Source of the DNA: Bacteroidota bacterium
Lineage (GTDB): Bacteria; Bacteroidota; Ignavibacteria; Ignavibacteriales; Melioribacteraceae
Length of the DNA: 64,000 bases
Reading direction: 5' to 3'
Assembly: GCA_018829205.1 (NCBI GenBank)
Contig: JAHJUE010000031.1
Location: 1 to 64,000, forward strand
Shown piece by piece: positions 44,125 through 53,703 of this stretch. The position numbers and the translations under genes are program-made. The notes under the pieces are model-generated. The model ran no database searches, was not told the DNA's origin, and saw nothing but the letters and a program-made list of their open reading frames with translations. Position 1 is the stretch's first letter. Every line of letters begins with the position of its first letter.

Positions 44125-46932
44125 ATGAAATTGAAAGTAAATAAAATTATTTTCCCCGTTTTTTTTATCACCCTTTTAGGTTTTCTTTATGTATTTAATT
44201 CTTCCGAAAACGAAAATTATTCCGTAAAAATAAATAAAATGCGTTCAACCGATTCACCCAAGGCAGAACAGCAATCTGTTAAAGGACGCGAAGAATATTT
44301 ATTTACGATGCTCAGAGATCCTAAAACAAATAGAATCCCTGATGATGTTGTTTATAGAGAAATGAAATTCACGGAAAATATTAAAAACAAAGGATTGAGA
44401 AAAACTAACGCTGATTTAATAACATGGAAAGAAGCCGGTCCTAAAGATGTAGGCGGACGTACAAGAGCGTTGGGTGTTGATATTAGAGACGCGAAAATAG
44501 TACTGGCCGGCGGCGTAAGCGGCGGTATATGGAAAACAACCGATAAAGGTTCAACCTGGAAATTAAAATTTACAACTACACAGGTGCTTTCTGTTTCAAG
44601 TCTTGTGCAGGACATCAGAGCCGGACATGAAGATACATGGTATGCGGCTACCGGTGAATTTATCGGGAATTCGGCTACAAAAACCGGCGCGGCTTTTAGA
44701 GGCGCAGGAATTTACAAATCTGTTGATAACGGCGATACATGGCAACTGCTTCCTAAAGATGATGATGTAACTTTATGGGACAGCCCTTTGGATTATATTT
44801 CTAAAATTGCTATTAACCCGGTTACAGGTTCACTGTTTATTGCAAGCAACGGATATGGAATATTAAAATCAACCGACGGCGGAATTAATGGTGATATTGT
44901 TTTAGGTGATAATAACTCATATTGCGAATTGGATATTGCCGCCAACGGAACAATGGTTGCAACTCTTTCCGAGGCTACAAACTCATCTTCTGCTCCTTCA
45001 AAAGTAGGTGTCTGGATGTCGCAGGACGACGGCGTTAACTGGACGGATGTTACACCCGTTGATTATCCTGTCGGGCTTGGTTATAACAGAGCTGTGGCCG
45101 CTATTGCGCCTTCAAATACTGATGTTTGTTATGTTTTGGTTGAGATTGATGATGACAATGACGATAACAGAATTTTTAAAATCAACCTAGCTTCAAACAG
45201 CTCGGTGGATTTATCCGCTAATCTTCCGGACTTTAGCGGAAGCGGGAAATATAAATCTCAGGGCAGTTATAATATGTTAATTGCTGTTAAACCTGACGAT
45301 GAAAATTTTGTTTTAATAGGCGGAACAAATATTTACCGTTCGTTCGACGGATTCGCTACTCCGTTAACTCAACTTGATAAAGACTGGATCGGCGGATATG
45401 ATCCGGAAGGCGGCAGCTGGGTGAACTCACATCCCGATATTCATTCATTCGCGTTTGAACCCGGATTTCCTGCAAGAGTGTGGATTGGACATGACGGCGG
45501 ATTAAGTTACGCAAGTAAAATTACAGGTCTGAAGGGAATAGATTTTTCAACCGCCTTCAGCTGGACTAATAAAAACAAGGGATATAATGTAACACAGGTT
45601 TATCATGTTGCTATTCCTAGAGCAGCTGGCGATAATAGAATAATGGCCGGAACTCAGGACAACGGGACCCCTTATTTTAAGTTTGACGGATCCACAATTT
45701 TAGAGTCAAGAGACGTAAGTTCCGGCGACGGATCATACTGTTATTTTGGAGAGGACAAAGCTTATGTTTCTACTCAAAACGGTTCTATGATTCAATTAGG
45801 TTATGTTACAGCCGGTGATGTGCCTAGTATTTTCTCTAGTACCGGCGGTGTTACATATGCATTTATTCATCCTTCGGACGCAACTAATCAATACTTTATT
45901 AATCCGTTCGCTGTTGATCCTACCGGGGAAACAGTTTTATATTATCCGGCAGGCACATCTATTTGGAGAAATAAACAAATTAAAAATTTCCAGCCTAGCA
46001 GCGGCGGCTGGGATGGACAGAGCTTCGGCTGGGTTAAACAAGCAGCATTGGAAATTGAGGCAGGATACAGATACTCCGCGATTAATGTGTCAAATGAAAA
46101 CAGCTCGCACGTACTTTATTTTGCGGCTTATAATGCAAGCGCCTCGCCAAAAATATTCAGACTTGACAACGCAGATGTAGTTGACGCGGCTGCGGTAGAT
46201 ATTTCAATATCTGCATTACCTGCCGGTTCATTTATAAATGAAATTGAAATTAATCCTCTTAACTCAAATGAAATTATTGTTGTAGCGACTAATTATAACA
46301 TCATCGGTTTGTATCATTCAATAGACGGCGGAAGCACTTATTCAGCAATCGAAGCTAATCTGGCAGGCGATGAAGGAAGAGGACCGTCTTTAAGATCGGC
46401 TAAAATTCTGCCTACTCCTAGCGGCACAATTTATTTAGTCGGTACAAGTGTAGGACTATTTTCTACTTTATATCTTGACGGCGCAAATACAGTATGGCAG
46501 CAGGAAGGTGCAGATATTATCGGTAATGTTGTTGTTGCAAGTCTGGACGCTAGAACTTCAGATAATTATGTAGCGGTTGGAACACACGGACGCGGAGTAT
46601 TTACAGGCACCGCAAAAACAATTGTAGGTATTAAACAATTGGATGAATTGCCTACGTCTTATACATTATCACAGAATTATCCCAATCCGTTTAACCCTAC
46701 AACTAATATACGTTACTCGGTTCCCGTTGCGTCAAATGTTAGTTTAAAAATATTTAACACAAACGGAGAAGAAGTATCCGAAATTGTAAATCAATATATG
46801 GGTGCCGGAACATTTGAAGCCAGCTGGAACGGAACAAACAGCCGCGGCGCAAAGGTTGCAAGCGGAGCTTACATTTATACTTTACGTGCCGGTGATTTTG
46901 TGCAGACTAAGAAAATGATTATGCTGAAATAA
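44125..46932 (+). CDS. BNR-repeat protein with type IX secretion sorting domain
   Basis: A 935-aa secreted propeller protein. A hydrophobic N-terminal signal (1-25) leads into BNR-type repeats (WKTTDKGSTWKL, YKSVDNGDTWQ, STDGGIN, YHSIDGGSTYS). The last 85 residues form a type A C-terminal sorting domain: TLSQNYPNPFNPTTNIRYSV, a LKIFNTNGEEV strand, and the closing GAYIYTLRAGDFVQTKKMIMLK. This signal directs export by the type IX system of Bacteroidota/Ignavibacteria, and shows the host has that system. A strong terminator follows. Confidence 0.92.
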   Translation: MKLKVNKIIFPVFFITLLGFLYVFNSSENENYSVKINKMRSTDSPKAEQQSVKGREEYLFTMLRDPKTNRIPDDVVYREMKFTENIKNKGLRKTNADLITWKEAGPKDVGGRTRALGVDIRDAKIVLAGGVSGGIWKTTDKGSTWKLKFTTTQVLSVSSLVQDIRAGHEDTWYAATGEFIGNSATKTGAAFRGAGIYKSVDNGDTWQLLPKDDDVTLWDSPLDYISKIAINPVTGSLFIASNGYGILKSTDGGINGDIVLGDNNSYCELDIAANGTMVATLSEATNSSSAPSKVGVWMSQDDGVNWTDVTPVDYPVGLGYNRAVAAIAPSNTDVCYVLVEIDDDNDDNRIFKINLASNSSVDLSANLPDFSGSGKYKSQGSYNMLIAVKPDDENFVLIGGTNIYRSFDGFATPLTQLDKDWIGGYDPEGGSWVNSHPDIHSFAFEPGFPARVWIGHDGGLSYASKITGLKGIDFSTAFSWTNKNKGYNVTQVYHVAIPRAAGDNRIMAGTQDNGTPYFKFDGSTILESRDVSSGDGSYCYFGEDKAYVSTQNGSMIQLGYVTAGDVPSIFSSTGGVTYAFIHPSDATNQYFINPFAVDPTGETVLYYPAGTSIWRNKQIKNFQPSSGGWDGQSFGWVKQAALEIEAGYRYSAINVSNENSSHVLYFAAYNASASPKIFRLDNADVVDAAAVDISISALPAGSFINEIEINPLNSNEIIVVATNYNIIGLYHSIDGGSTYSAIEANLAGDEGRGPSLRSAKILPTPSGTIYLVGTSVGLFSTLYLDGANTVWQQEGADIIGNVVVASLDARTSDNYVAVGTHGRGVFTGTAKTIVGIKQLDELPTSYTLSQNYPNPFNPTTNIRYSVPVASNVSLKIFNTNGEEVSEIVNQYMGAGTFEASWNGTNSRGAKVASGAYIYTLRAGDFVQTKKMIMLK

Positions 46933-46956
46933 GTTAGAGGTAAGAAGTAAGATATT

Positions 46957-46989
46957 AAAAGCCCGACTTCTTTAAGAAGTCGGGCTTTT
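46957..46989. terminator. Bidirectional terminator
   Basis: The 14-bp arms AAAAGCCCGACTTC and GAAGTCGGGCTTTT surround a 5-nt loop, with T/A runs outside. It serves the BNR gene (plus) and the deoxyhypusine synthase-like gene (minus). Confidence 0.92.
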
Positions 46990-47007
46990 TTATGAGGGAT
47001 AAATATA

Positions 47008-48048
47008 CTAAACCGTAGCTTTTTCTTTTTTATATAAATTCTGAAGGCTTTTACCTTCTCTTGCTTTCCAGCTGCCTTTGTGATACGCATAACCCGCGAT
47101 TAACGGCAATGCTAAAGTTGCTTCGCTGTATACCATCTGTTCAAAAGTTGTTTCAACCTTGCCCCATGAACTTGCTTCTTTTAATGTTGAACTTGAAAGA
47201 GCGCCGTCTCTAACATCGGCAACCGTAATCTGCACGGCGTATTTGTGCATTGGAGCGTCTTCCATTAAAATATCCGCGGCAACTACAATATCCTGTGTAA
47301 AGTTTTTAGGAACGCCGCCGCCGACCATAAAAATACCTGTTTCTTTATTTTTGAGTTTTATCTGAGTCAATTCAAGAAAATCTTTTGCGGAATCAATTGA
47401 AACATGTTTATCGGGATTATTGGTCTGATGAACAACAAATCCGAAGCCTGCGGAACAATCTGAAAATGCCGGTACAAAAATAGGAACGTTCTTTTTATAT
47501 GCTTCATAAACAACACTGTCGTCTACTTTAGGACCGCCGTTTTCTTCAAGGTATTTTCCGAATTCCCAAAGCAGTTCTCTTGACGAATAGGGACGGGGTT
47601 CAAGTGAATCTAATATTTTCGCTGTTGTATCATCGCATATTCTAAGTTCGTCTTCATCAATAAATGTATCGTAAATTCTGTCAATATGTAATTCTCTCAT
47701 TACATTATCATCAACATACGGCGAACCTATATAATGCTTAAATCCCAATGCTTCAAAAAAATCCTGGTCGACCATAATCGCACCGGTTGAAACAATTGCG
47801 TCAACCATATTATTTGCTACAAGGTCGTGAACAATCTTTTTTAATCCGGCGCTGAATAAACTTCCTGCTAATGTTAGAATAACTGCGCATTCTTTATCCT
47901 TAAGCATCATATCATAAATTTGAGCGGCTCTGTTTAAGTCTCTCGCTGAGAATGCCATTTTTTCCATCGATTCAACTAGTTCAACCACATTAAGTTTTTT
48001 TATATCGATATGCTGAACGGTTTCTTTTAATAGATCTTTTTTCTCCAT
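47008..48048 (-). CDS. Deoxyhypusine synthase family enzyme
   Basis: A 346-aa protein of the deoxyhypusine synthase (DHS) fold. It has the TLAGSLFSAGLKK segment, DAIVSTGA, HSIDSAKDF-like HVSIDSAKDF, GVPKNFTQDI, and the Lys-containing ASSWGK (Lys297) at the active-site position. In eukaryotes and archaea DHS modifies eIF5A, but bacteria lack that protein; bacterial copies are thought to act on polyamines. The ATG at 48048 follows a clean AAAGGAGATAAA, so the frame upstream to 48096 is not used. Confidence 0.9.
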   Translation of the reverse strand: MEKKDLLKETVQHIDIKKLNVVELVESMEKMAFSARDLNRAAQIYDMMLKDKECAVILTLAGSLFSAGLKKIVHDLVANNMVDAIVSTGAIMVDQDFFEALGFKHYIGSPYVDDNVMRELHIDRIYDTFIDEDELRICDDTTAKILDSLEPRPYSSRELLWEFGKYLEENGGPKVDDSVVYEAYKKNVPIFVPAFSDCSAGFGFVVHQTNNPDKHVSIDSAKDFLELTQIKLKNKETGIFMVGGGVPKNFTQDIVVAADILMEDAPMHKYAVQITVADVRDGALSSSTLKEASSWGKVETTFEQMVYSEATLALPLIAGYAYHKGSWKAREGKSLQNLYKKEKATV

Positions 48049-48262
48049 TTTATCTCCTTTAAATTTTAAGAGGCAAATATATGTTTTTAAATACAAAAAT
48101 TATAATGATATTTCAAATATTTTTTATACGTACGGCATGCGATTAAAAGCGTTTTGTTTTATCATCACATATTCGGGTAATGTAAAAATTTTTCCCCGCC
48201 TCATTTTAACATGACAGATTAATCTTAATGAACTATATTAAATCAAAACAGAATTTAACACA

Positions 48263-48739
48263 ATGAAAGAATTTAACATCGGCATAAAAAGTATTGAAGA
48301 ATTAGTAAAAGAACTTTACAATGCTATTTCTTTTGAAAATCCTTCGGAGGTGAACCTGGACCGGTTTAAATTATTATTTAAACCGGACGCGCGGTTATTG
48401 TATTTTTCAAAAGACTCAATTGAACAGTTAAAACTCGAGACCTTTGTTATCCGCTTAAAAGAACAAATTGATAACGGCAATATAAAAAGTTTTTATGAAT
48501 ATGAGATAACAAAAACAATTGATTCATTCGGGAAAATTGCTCATGTATTCAGTACTTATGAGGCAAAAGAGCATCCTGAAAATATAAAAGTAATTCAAAG
48601 AGGAATTAATAGTATTCAGCTAATCTTCGATAAAGATAGATGGTGGATAATAAGTTTAATGTGGTTTAATGAAGACAGTAAAAATATAATCCCCGAAAAA
48701 TACTTTCCTCACTTTAATGAAGCCGGAAACTCCAACTAG
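48263..48739 (+). CDS. NTF2/SnoaL-like domain protein
   Basis: A 158-aa single-domain protein. The opening helix (EELVKELYNAIS), then FKLLFKPDARLLYF, the middle helix with ETFVIRLKEQ, and paired strands FYEYEITKTIDSFGKIAHVFSTYE, INSIQLIFDKDRWWIISLMWF match the NTF2-like cone fold. It lacks a signal peptide. A substrate is not predictable. Confidence 0.75.
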   Translation: MKEFNIGIKSIEELVKELYNAISFENPSEVNLDRFKLLFKPDARLLYFSKDSIEQLKLETFVIRLKEQIDNGNIKSFYEYEITKTIDSFGKIAHVFSTYEAKEHPENIKVIQRGINSIQLIFDKDRWWIISLMWFNEDSKNIIPEKYFPHFNEAGNSN

Positions 48740-48929
48740 CAGTGACCCATAATTAAATCAGACAATAATAATTTTGTTAAAACTTCTATTTTAGTATCTT
48801 AAAACTCATAAATCAATTTGTTAATACCAGAATGATAATGGTTCAATTAAACCCGGATATATTTAAATTAATCAAACTTATTTTTAGTTAAATCTAAACC
48901 AGAATCTCTAATTAATGTGATCTTTTCAA

Positions 48930-49982
48930 ATGGGTAAAATGCATAATAATCCGGCAATATTTATTTTCTCCTTGTTATTCGGGTTTATTTTATTTTCATG
49001 TAAATCATCGGAATATCAAACATTAAAAAATTTTCAGGAACCTGAATCAGTTGAGTATGATATTACTGAAATTCCATTATTAGGACCTGCGTCTGAAAAA
49101 AATTCTGAGCTTTCCGGCTTAGCCTGGTTTGATGATAATTTAATATTGCTCCCGCAGTATCCTTTTAATATTGGGGAAGATACATTAGGCGTGATATTTA
49201 AAATCAGCAAAGCAAGGTTATCAGATTTTATTTCACACAAAGATGAATCCGAAATTGAACCTGAAAAAATAACCATAATCGCCGAAGGTTTGCAAAGATT
49301 TAATAAAAGCGGTCAGGGTTATGAATCAATTGCTTTTAACGGAAATGATGTTTATTTGACTATTGAAGCTTCAGAAAATTCCAAAATGAATGGATACGTT
49401 GTTAAAGGCAAAATTAATAACGCTGCAACCCATATTATTCTCGATAAAAAATCATTAAAAAGAATCGAGCCCCAGGCGGATATTTATAATTTAAGTGACG
49501 AGACAATTTTTATATATAATAATAATATTTATACATTATACGAAGCCAACGGAAAGAATGTGAACCGTTATCCATATTCGCATAAATTTGATTCAGAATT
49601 AAACCTGCTGGGAAAAATCAATTTTCCCAATATCGAATATAGAATTACAGACGCATCTGCTCCGGATAATCAAGGAAAATTTTGGGTAATAAATTATTTG
49701 TACAGCGGCGACTGGAATGATCTAATACCGGCCGATGATGAAGAAGAAGATTTTAATCCGGGAAAAATGGAAAATCTTCGTTCAACAGAGAGACTTCTGG
49801 AATTTCAGATAAAAGATAGTATTATTGTTAGAACGGAAAAAAAACAGTTAAAAATCAAACTTTTAAATAATAATATAGGAAGAAACTGGGAAGGACTGGT
49901 AAAGTTTGGAAATTATGGATTTTTAATGGTTTCCGATTATTATCCCAAAACAATTCTCGGCTATTTAAAATATAGTAATTGA
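48930..49982 (+). CDS. Predicted lipoprotein, phytase-esterase-like propeller
   Basis: A 350-aa exported protein. The signal peptide ends in a lipobox LFSC, giving an N-terminal Cys after about residue 24. The mature part has strand-rich segments: SELSGLAWFDDNLILLPQYP, GYESIAFNGNDVYLTIEAS and NWEGLVKFGNYGFLMVSDY, resembling the esterase-like activity of phytase family. Two ATG codons (48930, 48939) are possible starts. Enzyme activity is unproven. Confidence 0.75.
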   Translation: MGKMHNNPAIFIFSLLFGFILFSCKSSEYQTLKNFQEPESVEYDITEIPLLGPASEKNSELSGLAWFDDNLILLPQYPFNIGEDTLGVIFKISKARLSDFISHKDESEIEPEKITIIAEGLQRFNKSGQGYESIAFNGNDVYLTIEASENSKMNGYVVKGKINNAATHIILDKKSLKRIEPQADIYNLSDETIFIYNNNIYTLYEANGKNVNRYPYSHKFDSELNLLGKINFPNIEYRITDASAPDNQGKFWVINYLYSGDWNDLIPADDEEEDFNPGKMENLRSTERLLEFQIKDSIIVRTEKKQLKIKLLNNNIGRNWEGLVKFGNYGFLMVSDYYPKTILGYLKYSN

Positions 49983-50031
49983 ATGATTTTGTAAAATATC
50001 GCTGCTAAATAATTTCTTATTTTAGAAAATC

Positions 50032-50060
50032 TTGACATTCCGAAATAATTAAAATATATT
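50032..50060 (+). promoter_or_regulatory. Sigma-70-type promoter of the ribosomal protein cluster
   Basis: TTGACA (50032-50037), a 17-nt spacer and TATATT (50055-50060) are close to the general bacterial consensus. It lies 43 bp before rplM. Confidence 0.65.
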
Positions 50061-50102
50061 TACAAGCTCTATTAAAAATCTCTAGATTTGGAGGAAGTAG
50101 TT

Positions 50103-50543
50103 TTGAAACAGGAAAAGTTAACAAGATTCGTCAAAACCGAAGATGCAGACAGAAAATGGTATGTTGTTGATGCAAAAGATCAGGTTTTGGGCCGTTTAGC
50201 GGCAAATGTTGCAAGCGTAATTCGCGGAAAAAGAAAACCGATATTTACACCAAATACAGATACCGGTGATTTTGTTGTTATTATTAATGCCGATAAAGTA
50301 AAAATGACTGGTAAAAGAGAAATATTAAAAACATATTTCCACCATTCAGGTTATCCAGGCGGTGGAAAAACTAAGTCATTTGCGGAAGTTATGAAGAAAA
50401 ACCCCGAATTCGCTATTCAAAATGCTGTTAAAGGGATGCTTCCAAAAACCAAACTTGGAAATCAATTAATTAAGAAATTAAAAGTCTATGCCGGTGAAAC
50501 ACACCCGCATGAAGCACAAAAACCAGAAACATTAAGTTTTTAA
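50103..50543 (+). CDS. rplM: 50S ribosomal protein L13
   Basis: A 146-aa ribosomal protein. WYVVDAKDQVLGRLAANVA, GDFVVIINADKVKMTGKRE and AVKGMLPKTKLGNQL are the L13 blocks. The start is TTG at 50103, 8 nt after the strong GGAGG at 50090; the frame's earlier TTG would overlap that ribosome site. It opens the rplM-rpsI-rpsB-tsf group. Confidence 0.97.
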   Translation: MKQEKLTRFVKTEDADRKWYVVDAKDQVLGRLAANVASVIRGKRKPIFTPNTDTGDFVVIINADKVKMTGKREILKTYFHHSGYPGGGKTKSFAEVMKKNPEFAIQNAVKGMLPKTKLGNQLIKKLKVYAGETHPHEAQKPETLSF

Positions 50544-50555
50544 CGAGGAAATTTA

Positions 50556-50942
50556 ATGGCAGATAAAATATTTGTTGGAAGAAGAAAAAACGCAACCGCA
50601 AGAGTTTATTTAAGAAACGGCTCAGGGAAAGTTACTATTAATGATAGAGAGTTTGAAAATTATTTCCCTTTAAAAACTAATAGAGATGATGTGGTTTTAC
50701 CTTTGAAACTGTCAGAAACTTTTGGAAAATTTGATATTTTCGCAAATGTTAACGGCGGCGGTATTTCAGGTCAGTCCGAAGCTATTCGTTTAGGCATTTC
50801 AAGAGCTTTGGTTGAAATGAATCCTGATTTTAGACCGGTATTAAAAGCTGAAGGATTGATGAGAAGAGATCCTCGTATGGTTGAACGTAAAAAATACGGT
50901 CAGGCTAAAGCTAGAAAAAGATTCCAATTTTCAAAAAGATAA
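50556..50942 (+). CDS. rpsI: 30S ribosomal protein S9
   Basis: A 128-aa ribosomal protein. [22 protein letters not shown] opens it, and the basic C-terminus ends [21 protein letters not shown], reaching the P site. It follows rplM by 12 bp with ACGAGGAAA as ribosome site. Confidence 0.97.
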   Translation: MADKIFVGRRKNATARVYLRNGSGKVTINDREFENYFPLKTNRDDVVLPLKLSETFGKFDIFANVNGGGISGQSEAIRLGISRALVEMNPDFRPVLKAEGLMRRDPRMVERKKYGQAKARKRFQFSKR

Positions 50943-50971
50943 TAAATTACTTAATCACTCATACTTTCGGA

Positions 50972-51040
50972 TTTGCCTCCTGTGTCCAATATTAAAATGG
51001 ATTAAAGGCAAAGTTGATGAAGGTAGAAGTAAAACAGGAG
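50972..51040 (+). promoter_or_regulatory. Possible structured leader of rpsB
   Basis: TTTGCCT (50972-50978) pairs with AGGCAAA (51006-51012), with an inner TCCA/TGGA stem. Overlapping bases CTCCTGT (50977-50983) can instead pair with ACAGGAG (51034-51040), the rpsB ribosome site. Two exclusive folds suggest feedback control, as known for S2 in other bacteria. Confidence 0.5.
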
Positions 51041-51047
51041 ACATATC

Positions 51048-51983
51048 ATGGCAAGAGTTGAACTTACTCAACTTATCGAAACAGGTGCGCATTTCGGCCA
51101 CCTAACCCGCAGATGGAATCCCAAAATGAAACCATATATTTTTATGGAAAGAAACGGGATTCATATTATCGATTTAAAGAAAACACAGCAGGCTATTGAT
51201 TTTACAGCAGAAAAACTTTACGAAATAGCTTCTACAGGAAAAAAAGTACTTTTTGTCGGTACAAAAAAACAAGCCAAAGGCGTTGTTGGTGCCGAAGCTA
51301 AAAGATGCGAAATGAACTGGGTCAGCGAAAGATGGCTGGGCGGTATGCTTACCAACTTTTCTACTATCCGTAAAAGTATAAAACATTTGCAAAATATTGA
51401 CAAAATGGAAGGCGACGGTACTTTCGAAAAAATTACTAAAAAAGAAAGACTGCAGCTTACTAGAGAAAGAGAAAAATTAAGAAAAGTTCTTGACGGCATT
51501 GAAAATATGAACAAAATGCCGGGCGCTCTTTTTATTGTGGATATTAAAAAAGAATCAATCGCTGTTAAAGAAGCGCATAGATTAAACATTCCTATTTTCG
51601 CTATCGTTGATACAAACTGCGATCCCGATGAAGTTGATTATGTTATACCTGCAAACGATGACGCGGTAAGAGCCATTGAATTGATATTAAAAGTGATGGC
51701 CGATTCTGCAATTGAAGGCGCGCAAAAAGCTTCTGAATTAAAAGCTCAGGAATCTGCTGAAAAAGAAAGATTGAGAAAAGAAAGAGGCGAAGAAAGCGAA
51801 GAAGATAAAGATGTTAAAGTAAAAGTCAGAAGAGTTAAAGCAGACGTTAAAAAAGGGAAAAAACCTTTTAGAAAACCTGAATCCAGAGAAGAAGAGAAAA
51901 AAGTAGAAGTTAAGGCAGAAGAGATCAAAACTGAAGAGCCGAAAACAGAAACTAAAAATGAAGCTCCAAAAGAAGAAAATTAA
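51048..51983 (+). CDS. rpsB: 30S ribosomal protein S2
   Basis: A 311-aa S2 protein. The conserved [48 protein letters not shown] and [25 protein letters not shown] are all present. After about residue 230 there is an extra tail of 75-80 residues, rich in Lys and Glu, longer than the common 230-260 aa form. ACAGGAG lies before the ATG. Confidence 0.97.
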   Translation: MARVELTQLIETGAHFGHLTRRWNPKMKPYIFMERNGIHIIDLKKTQQAIDFTAEKLYEIASTGKKVLFVGTKKQAKGVVGAEAKRCEMNWVSERWLGGMLTNFSTIRKSIKHLQNIDKMEGDGTFEKITKKERLQLTREREKLRKVLDGIENMNKMPGALFIVDIKKESIAVKEAHRLNIPIFAIVDTNCDPDEVDYVIPANDDAVRAIELILKVMADSAIEGAQKASELKAQESAEKERLRKERGEESEEDKDVKVKVRRVKADVKKGKKPFRKPESREEEKKVEVKAEEIKTEEPKTETKNEAPKEEN

Positions 51984-52012
51984 GAATTTGTAATAAAACA
52001 AGGATAGATGTC

Positions 52013-52882
52013 ATGGCAATTAGTGCATCACAAGTAAAAGAATTAAGAGATAAAACAGGCGCCGGAATGATGGATTGCAAAAAAGCTCTTTCGGAAGCTG
52101 ATGGCGATTTTGAAAAAGCTGTTGAGATTTTAAGAAAAAAAGGTGCATCTGTTGCAGCCAAAAGAGCTGAAAGAACAGCCAACGAAGGTATTGTTTTAAC
52201 TAAAATTATTGATGACGGAAAAACAGGAATTATTGTTGAAGTTAATTGTGAAACCGATTTTGTGGCAAGCAGTGAGGACTTTTTGAATTTTGCTAATTTT
52301 ATTCTTTCAGTCGTTGAAAAGAATAAACCGGCGAATGTTGACGCGCTGTTGGATTTGGAATTAGATGGAAAGAAAGTAAGCGCTGAATTAACAGATATTA
52401 TTGGTAAAATCGGCGAAAAAATTGAAGTATCAAGATTTTCAATTGAACACACAGATAACGGTTTAGTAGTGGACTATGTTCACCACGGTGCTAAATTAGC
52501 TGTTTTAATAAAAGCTGATAATATTCCTGCCGAGAAAAAAGATGAATTCGGAAATTTATTAAAAGATATAGCTATGCAGGCAGCGGCTATGAAACCTCAA
52601 TATTTATCGCGCGAAGACGTACCGGCGGTAATTGTTGAAAAAGAAAAAGAAATTTATAAAGAAGTTGCTTCTAAAGAAGGAAAACCTGAAAATATTCTTG
52701 ATAGAATAGCAGAAGGCAAACTGAATAAATTTTATGAAGAAGTCTGTTTAACCGATCAGGCTTTTATAAAAGAAAATTCTAAAAAAGTCGGTGAACTTAT
52801 TAATGATTTTAATAAGGTAAATTCAGCTCAAGCTAAGTTGGTACTATTTCACAGATACCACCTCAGCGATGAGAAAAAATAA
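52013..52882 (+). CDS. tsf: Translation elongation factor Ts
   Basis: A 289-aa nucleotide exchange factor for EF-Tu. The UBA-like N-terminus VKELRDKTGAGMMDCKKALSEADG, the TDFVA motif in VNCETDFVASSEDF, and the dimerisation domain are complete. It follows rpsB by 29 bp, the usual order. A terminator follows. Confidence 0.97.
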   Translation: MAISASQVKELRDKTGAGMMDCKKALSEADGDFEKAVEILRKKGASVAAKRAERTANEGIVLTKIIDDGKTGIIVEVNCETDFVASSEDFLNFANFILSVVEKNKPANVDALLDLELDGKKVSAELTDIIGKIGEKIEVSRFSIEHTDNGLVVDYVHHGAKLAVLIKADNIPAEKKDEFGNLLKDIAMQAAAMKPQYLSREDVPAVIVEKEKEIYKEVASKEGKPENILDRIAEGKLNKFYEEVCLTDQAFIKENSKKVGELINDFNKVNSAQAKLVLFHRYHLSDEKK

Positions 52883-52889
52883 ATTTCTT

Positions 52890-52924
52890 AAAAGGTCTTA
52901 TTTTTTAATAAGGCCTTTTTTTTT
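52890..52924 (+). terminator. Terminator after tsf
   Basis: AAAAGGTCTTATT pairs with AATAAGGCCTTTT, with one imperfect pair, and a T run continues after it. Some read-through to pyrH is likely, as the next start is 16 bp away. Confidence 0.8.
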
Positions 52925-52939
52925 ATATTGGATATCAAT

Positions 52940-53689
52940 ATGTCAAAAAAAATGAAATATAAAAGAATTCTTCTTAAACTTAGCGGAGAATCTTTAATGG
53001 GTGAACAGGGTCACGGAATTGATCCTAATATCCTTAATTTTTTCTCAAGGGAAATTAAAAAGATTCAAGAGCTTGGCGTTGAAGTAGGGATTGTTATCGG
53101 CGGCGGAAATATTTACCGCGGTCTAAATGCCAGCGATCAGGGAATAGAAAGAGTTACGGGCGATCAGATGGGAATGCTTGCAACAATGATTAATTCTCTA
53201 GCCCTTCAAAATGCCTGCGAATCGCACGGAATGTTTACGAGACTTATGAGCGCAATTAAAATGGAAGAAATTGCCGAGCCTTACATAAGAAGACGCGCAA
53301 TACGTCACCTTGAGAAAAAAAGAGTTGTAATTTTCGGCGCCGGTACCGGTCATCCTTATTTCAGTACAGATACCGCCGCATCTCTTAGAGCAGTTGAAAT
53401 TGAAGCGGATGCAATAATAAAAGGTACAAGGGTAGACGGTGTATTTGATTCAGATCCCGAAAAAAATCCCGAAGCCGCAATGTTTGATCAAATATCCTAT
53501 CTCGATGTACTTCAGAAAAATTTAAGAGTTATGGATATGACGGCAATAAGCCTATGCCGTGAGAATGATCTTCCAATTATTGTTTTTAATATGAACAAGG
53601 AAGATAACCTGTTAAAATTAGTATCCGGTGAAAATGTAGGTACTTCGGTTGGTCATTTCTCAATTAATGAAAATACATTAATAAAATAA
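52940..53689 (+). CDS. pyrH: Uridylate kinase
   Basis: A 249-aa UMP kinase of the amino-acid kinase fold. [43 protein letters not shown] and [20 protein letters not shown] match the family. The ATG at 52940 replaces a TTG at 52928 that lies within the terminator tail. pyrH-frr is a standard pair. Confidence 0.96.
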   Translation: MSKKMKYKRILLKLSGESLMGEQGHGIDPNILNFFSREIKKIQELGVEVGIVIGGGNIYRGLNASDQGIERVTGDQMGMLATMINSLALQNACESHGMFTRLMSAIKMEEIAEPYIRRRAIRHLEKKRVVIFGAGTGHPYFSTDTAASLRAVEIEADAIIKGTRVDGVFDSDPEKNPEAAMFDQISYLDVLQKNLRVMDMTAISLCRENDLPIIVFNMNKEDNLLKLVSGENVGTSVGHFSINENTLIK

Positions 53690-53703
53690 TCCTGAGGTTT
53701 AAT

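Noticed and set aside
51738-52001. Phe-rich minus-strand frame opposite the rpsB tail
   Set aside because: Mirror of the Lys/Glu-rich tail codons, not a gene.
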